The position numbers and the translations under genes are program-made. Shown here piece by piece: positions 15,579 to 25,483 of a stretch of DNA of 64,000 nucleotides. The stretch comes from Paracoccus onubensis (GTDB taxonomy: Bacteria > Pseudomonadota > Alphaproteobacteria > Rhodobacterales > Rhodobacteraceae): contig NZ_QZCG01000003.1 of NCBI RefSeq assembly GCF_003591515.1, positions 269,099 through 333,098 of the forward strand. The letters are read 5' to 3'. How positions within the stretch are numbered: position 1 is the stretch's first letter; each line of letters starts with the position of its first letter. The notes below the pieces were generated by a model, which was not told where the DNA came from, made no database searches, and was given only the letters and a program-made list of their open reading frames with translations.

Positions 15579-17936
15579 TCAGAGATCTGGTGCCAGCCTA
15601 TCGCATTCATTCGTTAATTCGCCGATCCCACGCTGCGGAACAGGCAATGTAAAACAGAAACGCGCGCCATCCGTATAAGTTGCGTCCTGCCACAATTTGC
15701 CGCCATTTGCCTCGATCATCGTACGGCAAATTGACAGGCCAAGCCCCATCCCGTTCGGTTTGGTGGTCTCGAATTCCGAGAAGAGTTCGATGCCCGGATC
15801 GATCCCCGGTCCGTCATCCTCGACGGTAACCGCCAGTGTCCCGTCCTGTTGGCGTGCCGTGACCGTTACACTTCGATTGGCAAGGTTGTTTTCGCCAATG
15901 GCCTCGACCGCGTTTCTCAGCAGATTCACGATGACCTGCGCAATCTGAATGCGATTGGCGCTGACCGGAGGAAGTCCGTTGGTTTGGACCCGAATGCTTA
16001 CGCCTGCCTCGGTTGCCTCGGGCTGGACGAGACGTCTGGATTGTTCGATCAGTTCGGCGATATCGAATTTCGTAAAGTTTGAGGCATCCTTCATGATGAA
16101 ACCGCGCAAGGCCCGAATGATGTCGCCTGCGCGAATGGATTGCTGTTCGACTTCCGTCAGGATTTCCCGCAACTCGACAGGTATTTCCTTCATCGATTCC
16201 AGGATCAGCAGCGCCGAGTCCATATTTTGAGCGATGGCGGCCAATGGCTGGTTCAGTTCATGGGCCAGACCCGCAGCCATTTGTCCCAAAGTATGCCCTC
16301 GCGACAGATGAATAAGATCGCGATTCAAGCGCGCGATCTGCTTTTCCCGCGCCTTGCTTTCCGTGATGTCGTCCAATGTGACCACCGCGTGCAGTGGATC
16401 ACCGTTATAATCGCGGATCAGAATGGCATTGACCGCGATATCGATAGTCTGCCCGTCCTTGCGAATGAAGCGGACATCATGGCGCGTCGCCGAACCGTCA
16501 CTGGTCGAGAAGAAATCCGGGCTGATATGTGAGCGATCATCCGGATGGATCAGGTCTGTATAGTGCATCGCTTTCACGTCCCGCAGATCATAACCGGTAA
16601 GTTCACAGAATTTCGCATTTACCTTGAGCAGGTCGCCGGTTTTCGGGGCGGTCTGGGCCATTGCCCGTGATGAAAGATCGAAAGTCTGGCCATATTCGGC
16701 TTCGGTTTTCTTGCGGGCCACGATCTCCTGCATCAGCGTTTCATTGGCGTTTGCCAGCTCCTTATAGGTTTTCGGAGCCGGTTCGGTCGCGTCGATCTCT
16801 CCCTGCGCGATCAATGCCGAGCGGATCGCGAATGCGCGCACTGGCCGATGGATGTAATTCGCAAGCGCCAGTCCCGCCACACCAGTCAGGATCGCGACCA
16901 TGACGGCGATCCAGATGCTGGTCGTCCGGTTATCCTTCAGCCCGCCGATAAAATCCAGTTCAGGCGCATAGACGGCAACGGTCCAGGGCAGATCGTCATC
17001 GATGATCTGCGTGAATGTCGAAATATAGGTTTCGCCACCATACTCGAATTTGGAAAAACGCTCGCGGCCCTGGGCTGCTTCGATGCCGCTTCCCAGCCAC
17101 GAGAATGCTTCCCGCGCGATTCCGTCATCGAATTCGCGGATATTGGGAAACCGTACGGTGCCATCCTGATCCTGGGTTTTCAGAAGCTCGCTGTTGGGGT
17201 GGGCGATGACGTCGCCATTGTGATTGATGATCAGGGCTTTACCGGTCTCGCCGATCCTCAATTGTGCCAGAAATTCGGATATGCTGCTGATTTCAATATC
17301 GACACCGACGACCCCGCGAACGCCCCCGTCAGGATTCCGGACGGGGGCGGCCAGGGTGATGCCGGGCTGCTGTGCGGTGAAAAAGATATATGGATCGGTC
17401 CAGACCGTGGTCAGAGCCATTTCCGCACGCTGATACCAGTTGCGATCCCTGGGATCGAAGGTGTCGGTCGGGTCGACCTTGCTTGTGACCAGTGAGAAAT
17501 CGTCGTTTCGCCAGAAATGTTCGCTATGGCGTTTTCCGTCCTTGACGGTGATGATCTTGGTTCGGTAGGGAGCCGGGCCGGAATCGCGCATGACAAAGAC
17601 GAAGCAGCCATCCTCCAGCCCGAAATAAAGGGCCGAGAATTGGGGTGTGACCTTGAGTTGCTGAAACAGGAAGCGTTCGAGCAGTTGGAGGTTGTCGCTG
17701 CCGAGGATCCGCATTTCGGACAGGCCGGCCGCAAATTCCGCCGCGCTGCGGGCCGGGTGCAGGAAACCCTTGGAATGTTCGGTGGCGTTGGTGCCGACAT
17801 CGCCAAGGATCAGCCTTGCATGGTTCAGCATCGCCCTTTCGGACGTGACATAAGAGGTGAACACGACGGCAAGTACGGCGACAAGCTGAAGACCTGCCAG
17901 GCCGATCGCCAACACTGCTCCTAGCGAGATTTTCAT
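15579..17936 (-). CDS. Sensor histidine kinase with Cache and PAS domains
   Basis: 785 aa membrane sensor. TM1 is at residues 4-28. A periplasmic double-Cache-type ligand domain spans about 35-345 (DPRDRNWYQRA ... TVWTDPYIFF, GVVGVDIEISSISEFL), and TM2 is near 355-375. A PAS domain follows at about 460-570 (FCELTGYDLRDVKAMHYTDLIHPDD). The H-box is GQMAAGLAHELNQPLAAIAQNMD, with N-box VNLLRNAVEAI and G-box VEDDGPGI, of the FixL/DctB class. I chose the ATG at 17936 (GGAAA upstream); the open frame above it lacks a signal-like start. A Cache domain of this type often senses small organic acids or amino acids. It is paired with the downstream FixJ-like regulator. Confidence 0.88.
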   Translation of the reverse strand: MKISLGAVLAIGLAGLQLVAVLAVVFTSYVTSERAMLNHARLILGDVGTNATEHSKGFLHPARSAAEFAAGLSEMRILGSDNLQLLERFLFQQLKVTPQFSALYFGLEDGCFVFVMRDSGPAPYRTKIITVKDGKRHSEHFWRNDDFSLVTSKVDPTDTFDPRDRNWYQRAEMALTTVWTDPYIFFTAQQPGITLAAPVRNPDGGVRGVVGVDIEISSISEFLAQLRIGETGKALIINHNGDVIAHPNSELLKTQDQDGTVRFPNIREFDDGIAREAFSWLGSGIEAAQGRERFSKFEYGGETYISTFTQIIDDDLPWTVAVYAPELDFIGGLKDNRTTSIWIAVMVAILTGVAGLALANYIHRPVRAFAIRSALIAQGEIDATEPAPKTYKELANANETLMQEIVARKKTEAEYGQTFDLSSRAMAQTAPKTGDLLKVNAKFCELTGYDLRDVKAMHYTDLIHPDDRSHISPDFFSTSDGSATRHDVRFIRKDGQTIDIAVNAILIRDYNGDPLHAVVTLDDITESKAREKQIARLNRDLIHLSRGHTLGQMAAGLAHELNQPLAAIAQNMDSALLILESMKEIPVELREILTEVEQQSIRAGDIIRALRGFIMKDASNFTKFDIAELIEQSRRLVQPEATEAGVSIRVQTNGLPPVSANRIQIAQVIVNLLRNAVEAIGENNLANRSVTVTARQQDGTLAVTVEDDGPGIDPGIELFSEFETTKPNGMGLGLSICRTMIEANGGKLWQDATYTDGARFCFTLPVPQRGIGELTNECDRLAPDL

Positions 17937-18131
17937 GGTCAGATTTCCGGTTGCGAGGCAAATGACAATCGTGAAATTAAGCTGACGCACATTACTGCAA
18001 TGTAAGGGCGGGGCCAAGAACGGTGCGGAATGTGGTGGAGTTTCCGTTGCGGCGGGTCCGGATCGGATGCAGATAGTCGCCGAGGAGGAGCTCTGACCCG
18101 ACAGGCGAAGAAATGAGGAAGGTCTCAAAAC

Positions 18132-20999
18132 TCACAGCAGGAAGTCATCTGCGGTCAGGGCGATGCGTCCGTTCAGGATGATCCGCAGATCCGCCCTTCC
18201 ATCACCATCCAGATCCGCGGCGACATGGGTTTCGCGCGCATGGTATCCCCATCTCACCTGATCATCGCCGCGAAAGACCCGGCGGCCGATAAAGGCCAGG
18301 TTCAGGGTGGACATATCCAGGAAATCCTGTCCCGGCAGGAAATCCTCGATGGTGTCAGGTGCATGAAAGGGGCTGGTGACCGCGGATGTGAACCGAAAGA
18401 CATCGCTGCCGGCGCCACCGGTCAAGTTGTCTGATCCCACCCCTCCGATCAGGGTGTCCTCGCCATAGCCGCCAGATATGATATCCTGTCCTATGCGACC
18501 GCTGAGCCGGTCGTTTCCCGCGTGTCCGTGAAGATGATCGCGGCCTTTGTCGCCATCAAGAATATCTCTGCCGATTCCCCCGGAAAGCGTATCATTCATC
18601 ACACCTCCGAAAAGTGAATCGTGGCCCTTGCCTCCTTCAAGAACATTATTTCCGCCGCCACCGAACAGCAGGTCGTCATGGATGCCGCCAAACAGCGTAT
18701 CGCTGCCCATGCCTCCGCTCAGGCGGTCCGGTCCCTGATTGCCGAACAGCATATCTTGGCCTGCAGCTCCTTCAAGCCTGTCCCCCCGGATGCCGCCAAA
18801 GAGGGAATCGTTGCCACCGCCACCCTGAAGCAGATCCACGCCCAGAAGGCCAAGAAGACGATCGTCTCCCTCCCCGCCCGTCAATGAATCCCGGCCGCTG
18901 CCGCCAAGCAGACTGTCGGGACCCGAGCCGCCAGCAACAACATCATGCCCCGGCCCACCCATGATCGTATCTCTCATTTCCCCGCCGTTAAGCGTATCAT
19001 TGCCGTCGCCTCCGTCGAGATGATCCCGGCCGGTGCCGCCAAGGACCAGATCGGGACCGGAACCGCCAAATGCGCGGTCGTCGCCGATCCCCGCATTCAG
19101 GGTATCCTGACCGCGGAGTCCGTGAAGAATATCGTTCATGTCTTCGCCGTGCAGCAGATCGGCACCACTGCCGGCAAACAATCTGTCCTGCCCATATCCG
19201 CCATAGATACGATCCTGCCCTTCGCCGCCCCGCAGAACATCGTCGCCGATATTGCCGAAAATCAGATCGTTCCCGGTTTCACCCGTCAGTTCATCCGCGC
19301 CGCCATGCCCGAAGATGGTATCGTTGCCGCCACCGGCGGACACGGTATCGTCGCCCCGGCCTGCGCCGAAGATGTCAGGGCCCGTTCCCCCGGACAGAAC
19401 GTCCGAATCCGGGGTGCCGATGATATGTTCGCCTGTGTCCGAGGGTGGAGGGGCGGGAATGAGTTCGTCCAATTCCAATGCCGGCGGGTTGTAATGGGTG
19501 ATCGGAAACAGATCATTCGTGAAGTCGGATTCGGTCAGCCTGCGGCCATTATGGGTAAAGATATCGATGCGTGTGTCGTGAAATCGCAAGCTGATGCCGC
19601 CATCAAATTCATGGAACCGGATCTGGTAAAGGCTGCGGATCATACCCAATTGGCTGAGATCAAGCTGATCCCGGCCAAATTCGAAATCGCTGATCACGAT
19701 GCGGCCATTGATATTGCGGGGAACGAATATATCCTCGCCGGGGCCTCCCGATAGCCGGATTCCCGCATGTCGGGCGATCAGGATATCGTCGCCTTGCTCG
19801 CCCCGGATCACCCGGTTCGTGGACAGACTCAGCAGCATATCGTTATGGGAACTGCCCGTGACCTGCATTGCCTGCCATGCTCCGGTTATTCCGATCGTTC
19901 CGGGATCAAAGGAAAGCTGCGTGATTCCGGTTTCGGATGTAGAGCTGGCAAACAGTGCGATCCTGCCGTCAATGACCGCCGTTTCGATATCGGCCAGATC
20001 CGAAAGAACCATCTCGAAACTGTCCGAGATGCTGCGCAAATGCAAAAGCTTGCCGTCGGGCTGCAGAGTGAAAACGGTAATTCCACCATCGGTCCCGCCG
20101 GCGAAGATGAAGGATCGGCCCTGAAATGACACGACGTCGAATGCCGAGATCGATTGAAAATTGGTAAACCCCTCATCGATGACATGATCCGTGGGAACGA
20201 GCACGCCATTCGCGGGCAGCCGGAATACCGTCAGGCTGGAGCTGCCCGGCGAGGCAAGAATGATATAGGTTCTTCCGGCGAGTTCGACTGCGCCAAGATC
20301 GGCAGGCACCGAGTAGCCCGTTCCCAGACGGCTGTAATGCAGGTTCGAATCCAGAATTTCACCGGCTTCCGTGATCTGATGAGTCGAAATGAATTCCCCC
20401 AGTCCCGAAATCGCGACCAGAAAGCGATTTTCGCCCGCCATTGTGTCGATGACCCGGTCCAGAATGCTTTGTGCCGAGAAATGCGGAGAAGAGAACGAAT
20501 ATTCGTGCACGCGCACGAGACCCTTTCCCTTGTCGGTGTGAAAAATGCTCAGCGAAAGGCTGTCCTGAGGCGATGCGTAGATGAGACTATCGTCCGATGT
20601 GGGAATTTGCCCCAGCGAAGCCAGCCTGTCACCGATCACGTCCTGCGGAAAGATCGTGCGGAAACCCGTCATGCTGCCGTTTTCCCGAACGCCCATTCCA
20701 AGATGTTCTGCCCCGCCGAGATGGGACTGATGCAGATAGGTCTGTGTTCCAAAGTGGAGAACGGCGAGTTCGGGTGAACGCTGATAGGTGAAATCCGACT
20801 GGAATCCCCATCCCGAGCGTTGTTCCAGCGGGTGGTCCGGCCCGGAGACGGCGTAGATCGACAGGCCGCCGCCGATCAATTCCGATGCGGCGGCCAACAG
20901 ATGTCGTCCGTTCACGGTCACAAGTTCCAGATCAGCAAGCGCAGTCTGCCAGTAACCCCAGCCGCGCTGAAATGTGGTGACATGCCGGTAATCGAGCAT
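18132..20999 (-). CDS. RTX calcium-binding repeat protein, probable type I secreted
   Basis: 955 aa. The N-terminal half (about 1-480) is built of repeated beta-rich blocks such as DLELVTVNGRHLLAAAS and LADIETAVIDGRIALFASS, suggestive of a beta-propeller. A first short RTX patch (GEQGDDILIA, GGPGEDIFVP) is near residues 395-425. From about residue 530 to 865 (bases 18410-19415) there are some 18 GGxGxDxLxGG nonapeptides that bind calcium in a beta-roll. The C-terminus (DTIEDFLPGQDFLDMS ... ADLRIILNGRIALTADDFLL) resembles the serralysin-type secretion end. There is no signal peptide, as expected for type I export. No enzymatic domain was recognised, and no ABC/membrane-fusion export genes lie nearby. 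Confidence 0.88.
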   Translation of the reverse strand: MLDYRHVTTFQRGWGYWQTALADLELVTVNGRHLLAAASELIGGGLSIYAVSGPDHPLEQRSGWGFQSDFTYQRSPELAVLHFGTQTYLHQSHLGGAEHLGMGVRENGSMTGFRTIFPQDVIGDRLASLGQIPTSDDSLIYASPQDSLSLSIFHTDKGKGLVRVHEYSFSSPHFSAQSILDRVIDTMAGENRFLVAISGLGEFISTHQITEAGEILDSNLHYSRLGTGYSVPADLGAVELAGRTYIILASPGSSSLTVFRLPANGVLVPTDHVIDEGFTNFQSISAFDVVSFQGRSFIFAGGTDGGITVFTLQPDGKLLHLRSISDSFEMVLSDLADIETAVIDGRIALFASSTSETGITQLSFDPGTIGITGAWQAMQVTGSSHNDMLLSLSTNRVIRGEQGDDILIARHAGIRLSGGPGEDIFVPRNINGRIVISDFEFGRDQLDLSQLGMIRSLYQIRFHEFDGGISLRFHDTRIDIFTHNGRRLTESDFTNDLFPITHYNPPALELDELIPAPPPSDTGEHIIGTPDSDVLSGGTGPDIFGAGRGDDTVSAGGGNDTIFGHGGADELTGETGNDLIFGNIGDDVLRGGEGQDRIYGGYGQDRLFAGSGADLLHGEDMNDILHGLRGQDTLNAGIGDDRAFGGSGPDLVLGGTGRDHLDGGDGNDTLNGGEMRDTIMGGPGHDVVAGGSGPDSLLGGSGRDSLTGGEGDDRLLGLLGVDLLQGGGGNDSLFGGIRGDRLEGAAGQDMLFGNQGPDRLSGGMGSDTLFGGIHDDLLFGGGGNNVLEGGKGHDSLFGGVMNDTLSGGIGRDILDGDKGRDHLHGHAGNDRLSGRIGQDIISGGYGEDTLIGGVGSDNLTGGAGSDVFRFTSAVTSPFHAPDTIEDFLPGQDFLDMSTLNLAFIGRRVFRGDDQVRWGYHARETHVAADLDGDGRADLRIILNGRIALTADDFLL

Positions 21000-21142
21000 T
21001 ACGGACCCCTGATCGTTCGGATGCCGAAGATTCCGGCCCGCTGATCAAGGCATGGATCGCTATCGGAATGCACCAGAATAGAACCGGGCATTTTAGGCAA
21101 ATCCCTAATATGCCAGGTCCTGACGGTGCGAAGGCGATCCGG

Positions 21143-21883
21143 TTACGGATCGAACCCCAATGGACCGAAGATAATGATGCCGGGTTGAGTCACATTGGCT
21201 CCCTCCAGCAGCTTCGCCAGATCGCCAATGGTGGTGCGGATCAGGCGCTGCTGAGGATGGCCCACCGATTCAGCGAACAGGGCCGGGGTCGTCTCGTCCA
21301 GCCCATGCTTTTGCAGGCCCGCAGCCAGCGCAGGAAAATTCCGCTGTCCCATGAAAACCACGGTGGTGGCATGCGGATCGGCAATGGCTGCCCAGTTGAT
21401 ATCGCCGGGCAGACCGCCCGTCACATCCGCGCCGGTCAGGAATTGCAGGCGCCTTGCCGTCAGCCTGCGGGTCAGGGGAAGATCCGCCGCGGCGGCGGCG
21501 GCGCTGGCCGAGGTGACGCCGGGAATGATCTCGAACGGGATGGCCGCATCCACAAGCGCGATCAGTTCCTCTTCCAGCCTGCCGAAGATTCCCGCATCGC
21601 CGGATTTCAGCCTGACGACCCGGCGCCCCTGCCGTGCATGCTCGACCAACAGGGCGTTGACATGCTCTTGCCGGGCCGAGGGCCGGCCGGCGCGCTTTCC
21701 GACCGGAATCAGCTCGGCATTCGGCCCGGCATGATCCAGAACCGGCCCGGAGGCGAGCGCGTCGTACAGCACTGCATCCGCCTCTGCCAGGCGCCGGGCG
21801 GCCTTCAGCGTCAGCAGTTCCGGATCTCCGGGTCCGGCCGATACGAGAGATACGAAGCCAGTCTGATGCGGTTGCTCGGTCAC
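21143..21883 (-). CDS. cobA: Uroporphyrinogen-III C-methyltransferase
   Basis: 246 aa SAM-dependent methyltransferase that makes precorrin-2, the branch point to cobalamin and siroheme. The signature SAGPGDPELLTLKAARRL is at residues 15-32, and VVRLKSGDAGIFGR plus EIIPGVTSASAAAAAADLPLTRR cover the second signature. The length fits the single-domain CobA form, with no CysG oxidase domain. The start is GTG at 21883, 38 bases after the mobA stop, so the two likely share a transcript. Confidence 0.92.
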   Translation of the reverse strand: MTEQPHQTGFVSLVSAGPGDPELLTLKAARRLAEADAVLYDALASGPVLDHAGPNAELIPVGKRAGRPSARQEHVNALLVEHARQGRRVVRLKSGDAGIFGRLEEELIALVDAAIPFEIIPGVTSASAAAAAADLPLTRRLTARRLQFLTGADVTGGLPGDINWAAIADPHATTVVFMGQRNFPALAAGLQKHGLDETTPALFAESVGHPQQRLIRTTIGDLAKLLEGANVTQPGIIIFGPLGFDP

Positions 21884-21921
21884 GATATGGTTTCCGGATT
21901 GCGGCGGAGAGCTCTGCTATA

Positions 21922-22575
21922 TCATGGGTTGCGGTGGTGACAATCTTTCGTGCCGGCTTTCGCGCTGGCCGAAAATAGGGCCTCTGCCCGTACGAGATCT
22001 GCGGGTGAGTTGATATTGAAGAACGGATCCATCGCGGCATATGTCCAGACGGCGCTGGCGGGGGAATATGTCCGGGCAAAACCCATGACCTTCCGTTGAC
22101 CGGATTTCAGAGTATTGCGCAGGTCCCCGCGCAACCGGGTAGGCCAGATTCCGCAGGTAGGGTGAATGCGCGTTTGGCCATCGGGCGGGGCGCTGGCGGC
22201 AAGGCAGAACTGTTCCGGACCGGCATTCTCGTGCAGCCGCGATACCAGATCCGGCGGCAGGAAGGGGGTATCGGTGGGAACCGTGAGAACGCGGGGACAG
22301 CCCAGTTCCGCGGCCCAGTCCATTGCCGCAAGTATTCCGGCGAGGGGGCCGGGGCGCTCGGGGATGCTATCGGGCAGGATGGGTAGGCCATAGGGCGCGA
22401 AACGGTCGGGATCTTCGTTTGCGTTCAACGCAATCGGGCCGCATTGCGGCGTGATACAGGCCAGAACATGGCGAAGCAGGGTTTTCCCGGCAAGCAACCG
22501 CGCATCCTTCGCGCCGCCCATACGGCTTGCATTGCCTCCGGCAAGGATGACTGCGGGAAGTGGTTCCGGTTTCAT
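21922..22575 (-). CDS. mobA: Molybdenum cofactor guanylyltransferase
   Basis: 217 aa. Attaches GMP to molybdopterin to give the guanine dinucleotide cofactor. The N-terminal nucleotide-binding motif AVILAGGNASRMGGAKDARLLAGKTLLRHV carries the LAGGxxxRMG core; the loop after RMG is slightly longer than the usual GxDK. PRVLTVPTDTPFLPPDLVSRL holds the metal-binding Asp. It lies upstream of cobA. The pairing of molybdenum-cofactor and siroheme/cobalamin functions may reflect a cofactor role for nitrate/nitrite enzymes elsewhere, which is inference only. Confidence 0.88.
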   Translation of the reverse strand: MKPEPLPAVILAGGNASRMGGAKDARLLAGKTLLRHVLACITPQCGPIALNANEDPDRFAPYGLPILPDSIPERPGPLAGILAAMDWAAELGCPRVLTVPTDTPFLPPDLVSRLHENAGPEQFCLAASAPPDGQTRIHPTCGIWPTRLRGDLRNTLKSGQRKVMGFARTYSPASAVWTYAAMDPFFNINSPADLVRAEALFSASAKAGTKDCHHRNP

Positions 22576-22730
22576 GGGTTATCTTTTGCGCGCAGGGAGC
22601 TTTTCAGCAACCCTGATAATTATATGAGAGGTCCACAGAATCCCGATGTAAAACTGAACTTCGCGCTCATGGCTGCGGCGTGAAAACAAATTCGCCGCGC
22701 CCGCCTTGCGCGACGGAGCGGGAATTTCCA

Positions 22731-24386
22731 TCAATCGCCTTTGCGGACCAGTTCCGCCGCGCGGGCGCGCAGGACGAATTTCTGAACCTTCCCGGTCGAG
22801 GTCTTGGGCAGGTCTTCAAAGACAACCCGCGAGGGGCATTTGAAATTCGCCAGCCCGGTGCGACAATGAGCGATGATCTCTTCCTCGGAGATCTGCTGGC
22901 CGTTCCGTGTCTCGATGAATGCGCAGGGGGTCTCGCCCCATTTCTCGCTGGGAATGGCGACGACCGCGCAAAGAGAGACAGCCGGGTGGCGGTAAAGCTC
23001 TTCTTCCACCTCGATCGAAGAGATATTCTCGCCGCCCGAGATGATGATATCCTTGGATCGATCCTTGAGCTGCACATAGCCATCGGGATGCATGACCCCC
23101 AGATCGCCCGAATGGAACCAGCCCCCGGTAAACGCCTCGGCAGTGGCGGCCGGGTTCTTGAGATAGCCTTTCATCACCATATTGCCGCGGAACATCACCT
23201 CGCCGATGGTTTTGCCGTCTGCGGGAACCGGCTGCATGGTTTCGGGATCCAGCACCCCGACATCGGCCAGCGACAGATAGCGCACGCCCTGACGCGCCTT
23301 GCGGGCGGCCTGCTCACCGGCGGAAAGCGTATCCCAGGCCGTGTTCCATTCGTTCACGACCGTCGGGCCGTAAGTCTCGGTCAGGCCGTAGAGATGCGTG
23401 ACCCGAAAGCCGGCATCGGCCATGGCCTGAAGCACGGTTTCAGGCGGCGGAGCGGCTGCGGTGTTGAAGATAACCGATTGCGGGAAGTCGCGCTTCTGTT
23501 CCCTGGGCGCGTTCAGCAGCGTGGACATGACGATCGGCGCGCCGCAAAGATGCGTGACGCCATGATCCGCCATTGCGTCGTAAATCGCGGCGGCACGCAC
23601 CCAGCGCAGGCAGACATGCGTCCCCGCCTGAACCGGCACGGTCCAGGGAAAGCACCAGCCGTTGCAATGGAACATCGGCAGGGTCCACAGATAGACCGGA
23701 TGTTTCTGCATCTCGGCATGGATGACATTGTTCAGCGCCATCAGTGCCGCGCCCCGATGGTGATAGACCACGCCCTTGGGATTGCCGGTGGTGCCTGAAG
23801 TATAATTCAGCGAGATCGCGTCCCATTCATCCTGCGGAAGCGTGCCGGAAAAATCCGGATCGCCCGAGGCAAGGAAATCGGCGTAATCCAGGCTGCCGAT
23901 CGGCGCTCCCTTCGGATGGGGAGCGTCGTCCGGATATTCGCTGTCGTCAAAATCGATCACCAGCGGTTTGACCGTTGCCCTGGCAAGCGCCTCGGACATG
24001 ACCTGCGAAAATTCGCGATCGACGATCAGCACCCGGGCCTCGGCATGATCAAGCTGGAACGCGATGGCCGCGGCATCCAGCCGGGTGTTCAGCGAATGCA
24101 GCACCGCGCCATTCGCCATTGGCACCCCGTAATGGGCATGGATCATCGGCGGCGTGTTCGACAGCATGACCGAGACCGTATCGCCGCGCCCCACGCCTTT
24201 CGCGGCCAGAGCGGATGCGAGACGACGGCAGTTGTTCCATAATTCGGCATAAGAGCTTCGCTGGCCGCCATGGATGACCGCCGTATGATCGGGATAGATC
24301 CGTGCCGCGCGTTCAAGAAACGCAATTGGTGTCATCGGCTGGTGATTGGCCTCGCAACGTTCCAGCCCGTCTTCGTATTTGCTCAT
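22731..24386 (-). CDS. AMP-forming acyl-CoA synthetase
   Basis: 551 aa adenylate-forming ligase. Motifs are complete: LNYTSGTTGNPKGVVYHHRG (P-loop), YGLTETYGPT, GWFHSGDLGVMHPDGYVQLKDRSKDIIISGGENISSIE, and the C-terminal Lys in KTSTGKVQKF. The sequence style (PMFHCNGWCFPWTVPVQAGTHVCLR) fits the group containing medium-chain and methylmercaptopropionate (DmdB) CoA ligases. Activates a carboxylic acid as its CoA thioester in the cytoplasm; the substrate is not fixed by sequence. GGGGGGAAG precedes the ATG. It is the last gene of a leftward run with rhodanese, AhpD-like and CoA-transferase genes. Confidence 0.88.
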   Translation of the reverse strand: MSKYEDGLERCEANHQPMTPIAFLERAARIYPDHTAVIHGGQRSSYAELWNNCRRLASALAAKGVGRGDTVSVMLSNTPPMIHAHYGVPMANGAVLHSLNTRLDAAAIAFQLDHAEARVLIVDREFSQVMSEALARATVKPLVIDFDDSEYPDDAPHPKGAPIGSLDYADFLASGDPDFSGTLPQDEWDAISLNYTSGTTGNPKGVVYHHRGAALMALNNVIHAEMQKHPVYLWTLPMFHCNGWCFPWTVPVQAGTHVCLRWVRAAAIYDAMADHGVTHLCGAPIVMSTLLNAPREQKRDFPQSVIFNTAAAPPPETVLQAMADAGFRVTHLYGLTETYGPTVVNEWNTAWDTLSAGEQAARKARQGVRYLSLADVGVLDPETMQPVPADGKTIGEVMFRGNMVMKGYLKNPAATAEAFTGGWFHSGDLGVMHPDGYVQLKDRSKDIIISGGENISSIEVEEELYRHPAVSLCAVVAIPSEKWGETPCAFIETRNGQQISEEEIIAHCRTGLANFKCPSRVVFEDLPKTSTGKVQKFVLRARAAELVRKGD

Positions 24387-24419
24387 CGCTTCCCCCCGAT
24401 ATCACATAGCCGGTCGCTG

Positions 24420-24815
24420 TCAGCCCTTGGCAGAGCCTTTCTCGGCGACAGCATTTCCGGCCTTTTTCCATTCGCCAAATCCGCCGCGCAGCGATTGCGC
24501 CTTAAGCCCCATCTCTTGCGCCAGCTTTGCGGCCAGAAGCGAGCGCCAGCCGGACGCGCAGTAAAAGATATAGGTCTTGTCCTCGGCGAAACGGGGCTTG
24601 TGATAGGGGCTTTCGGGGTCGATCCAGAATTCAAGCATCCCGCGCGGGGCATTGAACGCACCGGGGATCATCCCTTCGCGTTCCAGCTCGCGCGGGTCGC
24701 GGATATCGACAAGAACGGTCTGCGGATCGTCAGGCGCTCCTGCGGCCTGCGCGACCGAAACGGATTGAACGACGGCATCGGCCTCGGCCAGCATTTCCTT
24801 GTAACCTTTGGTCAT
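24420..24815 (-). CDS. Rhodanese-like domain protein
   Basis: 131 aa, a single rhodanese domain. VLVDIRDPRELEREGMIPGAFNAPRG is the first conserved block and YIFYCASGWRSLLAAKLAQEMG carries the catalytic Cys and loop. A stand-alone protein of this size would transfer or carry sulfane sulfur. The ATG at 24815 lies just after the stop of the AhpD-like gene (two bases between), indicating coupling. The upstream in-frame extension to 24920 overlaps the AhpD-like gene in another frame and is rejected. It is 33 bases upstream of the acyl-CoA synthetase gene. Confidence 0.85.
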   Translation of the reverse strand: MTKGYKEMLAEADAVVQSVSVAQAAGAPDDPQTVLVDIRDPRELEREGMIPGAFNAPRGMLEFWIDPESPYHKPRFAEDKTYIFYCASGWRSLLAAKLAQEMGLKAQSLRGGFGEWKKAGNAVAEKGSAKG

Positions 24816-24817
24816 GT

Positions 24818-25405
24818 TTAGCGTCCCATCTGGTAGAATTCTGCATTCGGCCGCATGTTTGTCACATTGGCCATCCGGTTCGACAGGCCGAAAAAGGCCG
24901 CAATTCCTGCAATATCCCATATGTCGTCTTCGGTGAAGCCATGCGCTTTCAGGGTGTCGAAATCATTGTCAGCCACCTCTTGCGCGCGGGCAGAGACCTT
25001 CAGGCCGAAATCCAGCATCGCCTTTTGCCGGGGCGTGATATCGGCCTTGCGGTAATTGATTGCGACCTGATCGGCGATTAGCGGATCCTTGGCGCGGATG
25101 CGCAGGATCGCGCCATGCGCGACCACGCAATACTGACACTCATTCGCATTCGAGGTGGCGACCACGATCATCTCGCGTTCGGCCTTGGTCAGGTTGCCGG
25201 GCTTGTCCATCAATGCGTCGTGATAGGCGAAAAATGCCCGGAACTCGTCGGGGCGATGCGCAAGGGGCAGGAAGACATTCGGGATGAAGCCGGATTTTTC
25301 CTGAACCGCAAGGATGCGCGTCCGGATATCCTCGGGCATGTCTTCCAGCCGCGGTACGGGAAAGCGGCTGATGGGGGCGTCTGCTTTGTCGGGTTCGGTC
25401 ATCAT
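24818..25405 (-). CDS. AhpD-like / carboxymuconolactone decarboxylase-family peroxidase-related protein
   Basis: 195 aa all-helical AhpD-like protein. The redox CxxC with following His is in SNANECQYCVVAHGAIL (about residues 85-101). FGLSNRMANVTNMRPNAEFY at the end is typical of the peroxidase-related subgroup (the YciW/uncharacterised branch). It probably works as a thiol-dependent peroxidase or disulfide reductase. The start is at a double ATG (25405/25402) after AAGGA. It sits between the CaiB-type CoA-transferase gene (78-base gap) and the rhodanese gene (two-base gap). Confidence 0.85.
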   Translation of the reverse strand: MMTEPDKADAPISRFPVPRLEDMPEDIRTRILAVQEKSGFIPNVFLPLAHRPDEFRAFFAYHDALMDKPGNLTKAEREMIVVATSNANECQYCVVAHGAILRIRAKDPLIADQVAINYRKADITPRQKAMLDFGLKVSARAQEVADNDFDTLKAHGFTEDDIWDIAGIAAFFGLSNRMANVTNMRPNAEFYQMGR

Positions 25406-25483
25406 TCAATCCTTCACGTCGGCGGGTTTCCTGCCATGCGCGTATAACGATCCGTTCTTCCGTCTTGTGCAAGAGTCCGCGGC

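Noticed and set aside
18410..19415. Repeated short DNA units that might suggest a CRISPR array or tandem repeat
   Set aside because: The units are imperfect, keep a 27-base coding period and translate as RTX nonapeptides.
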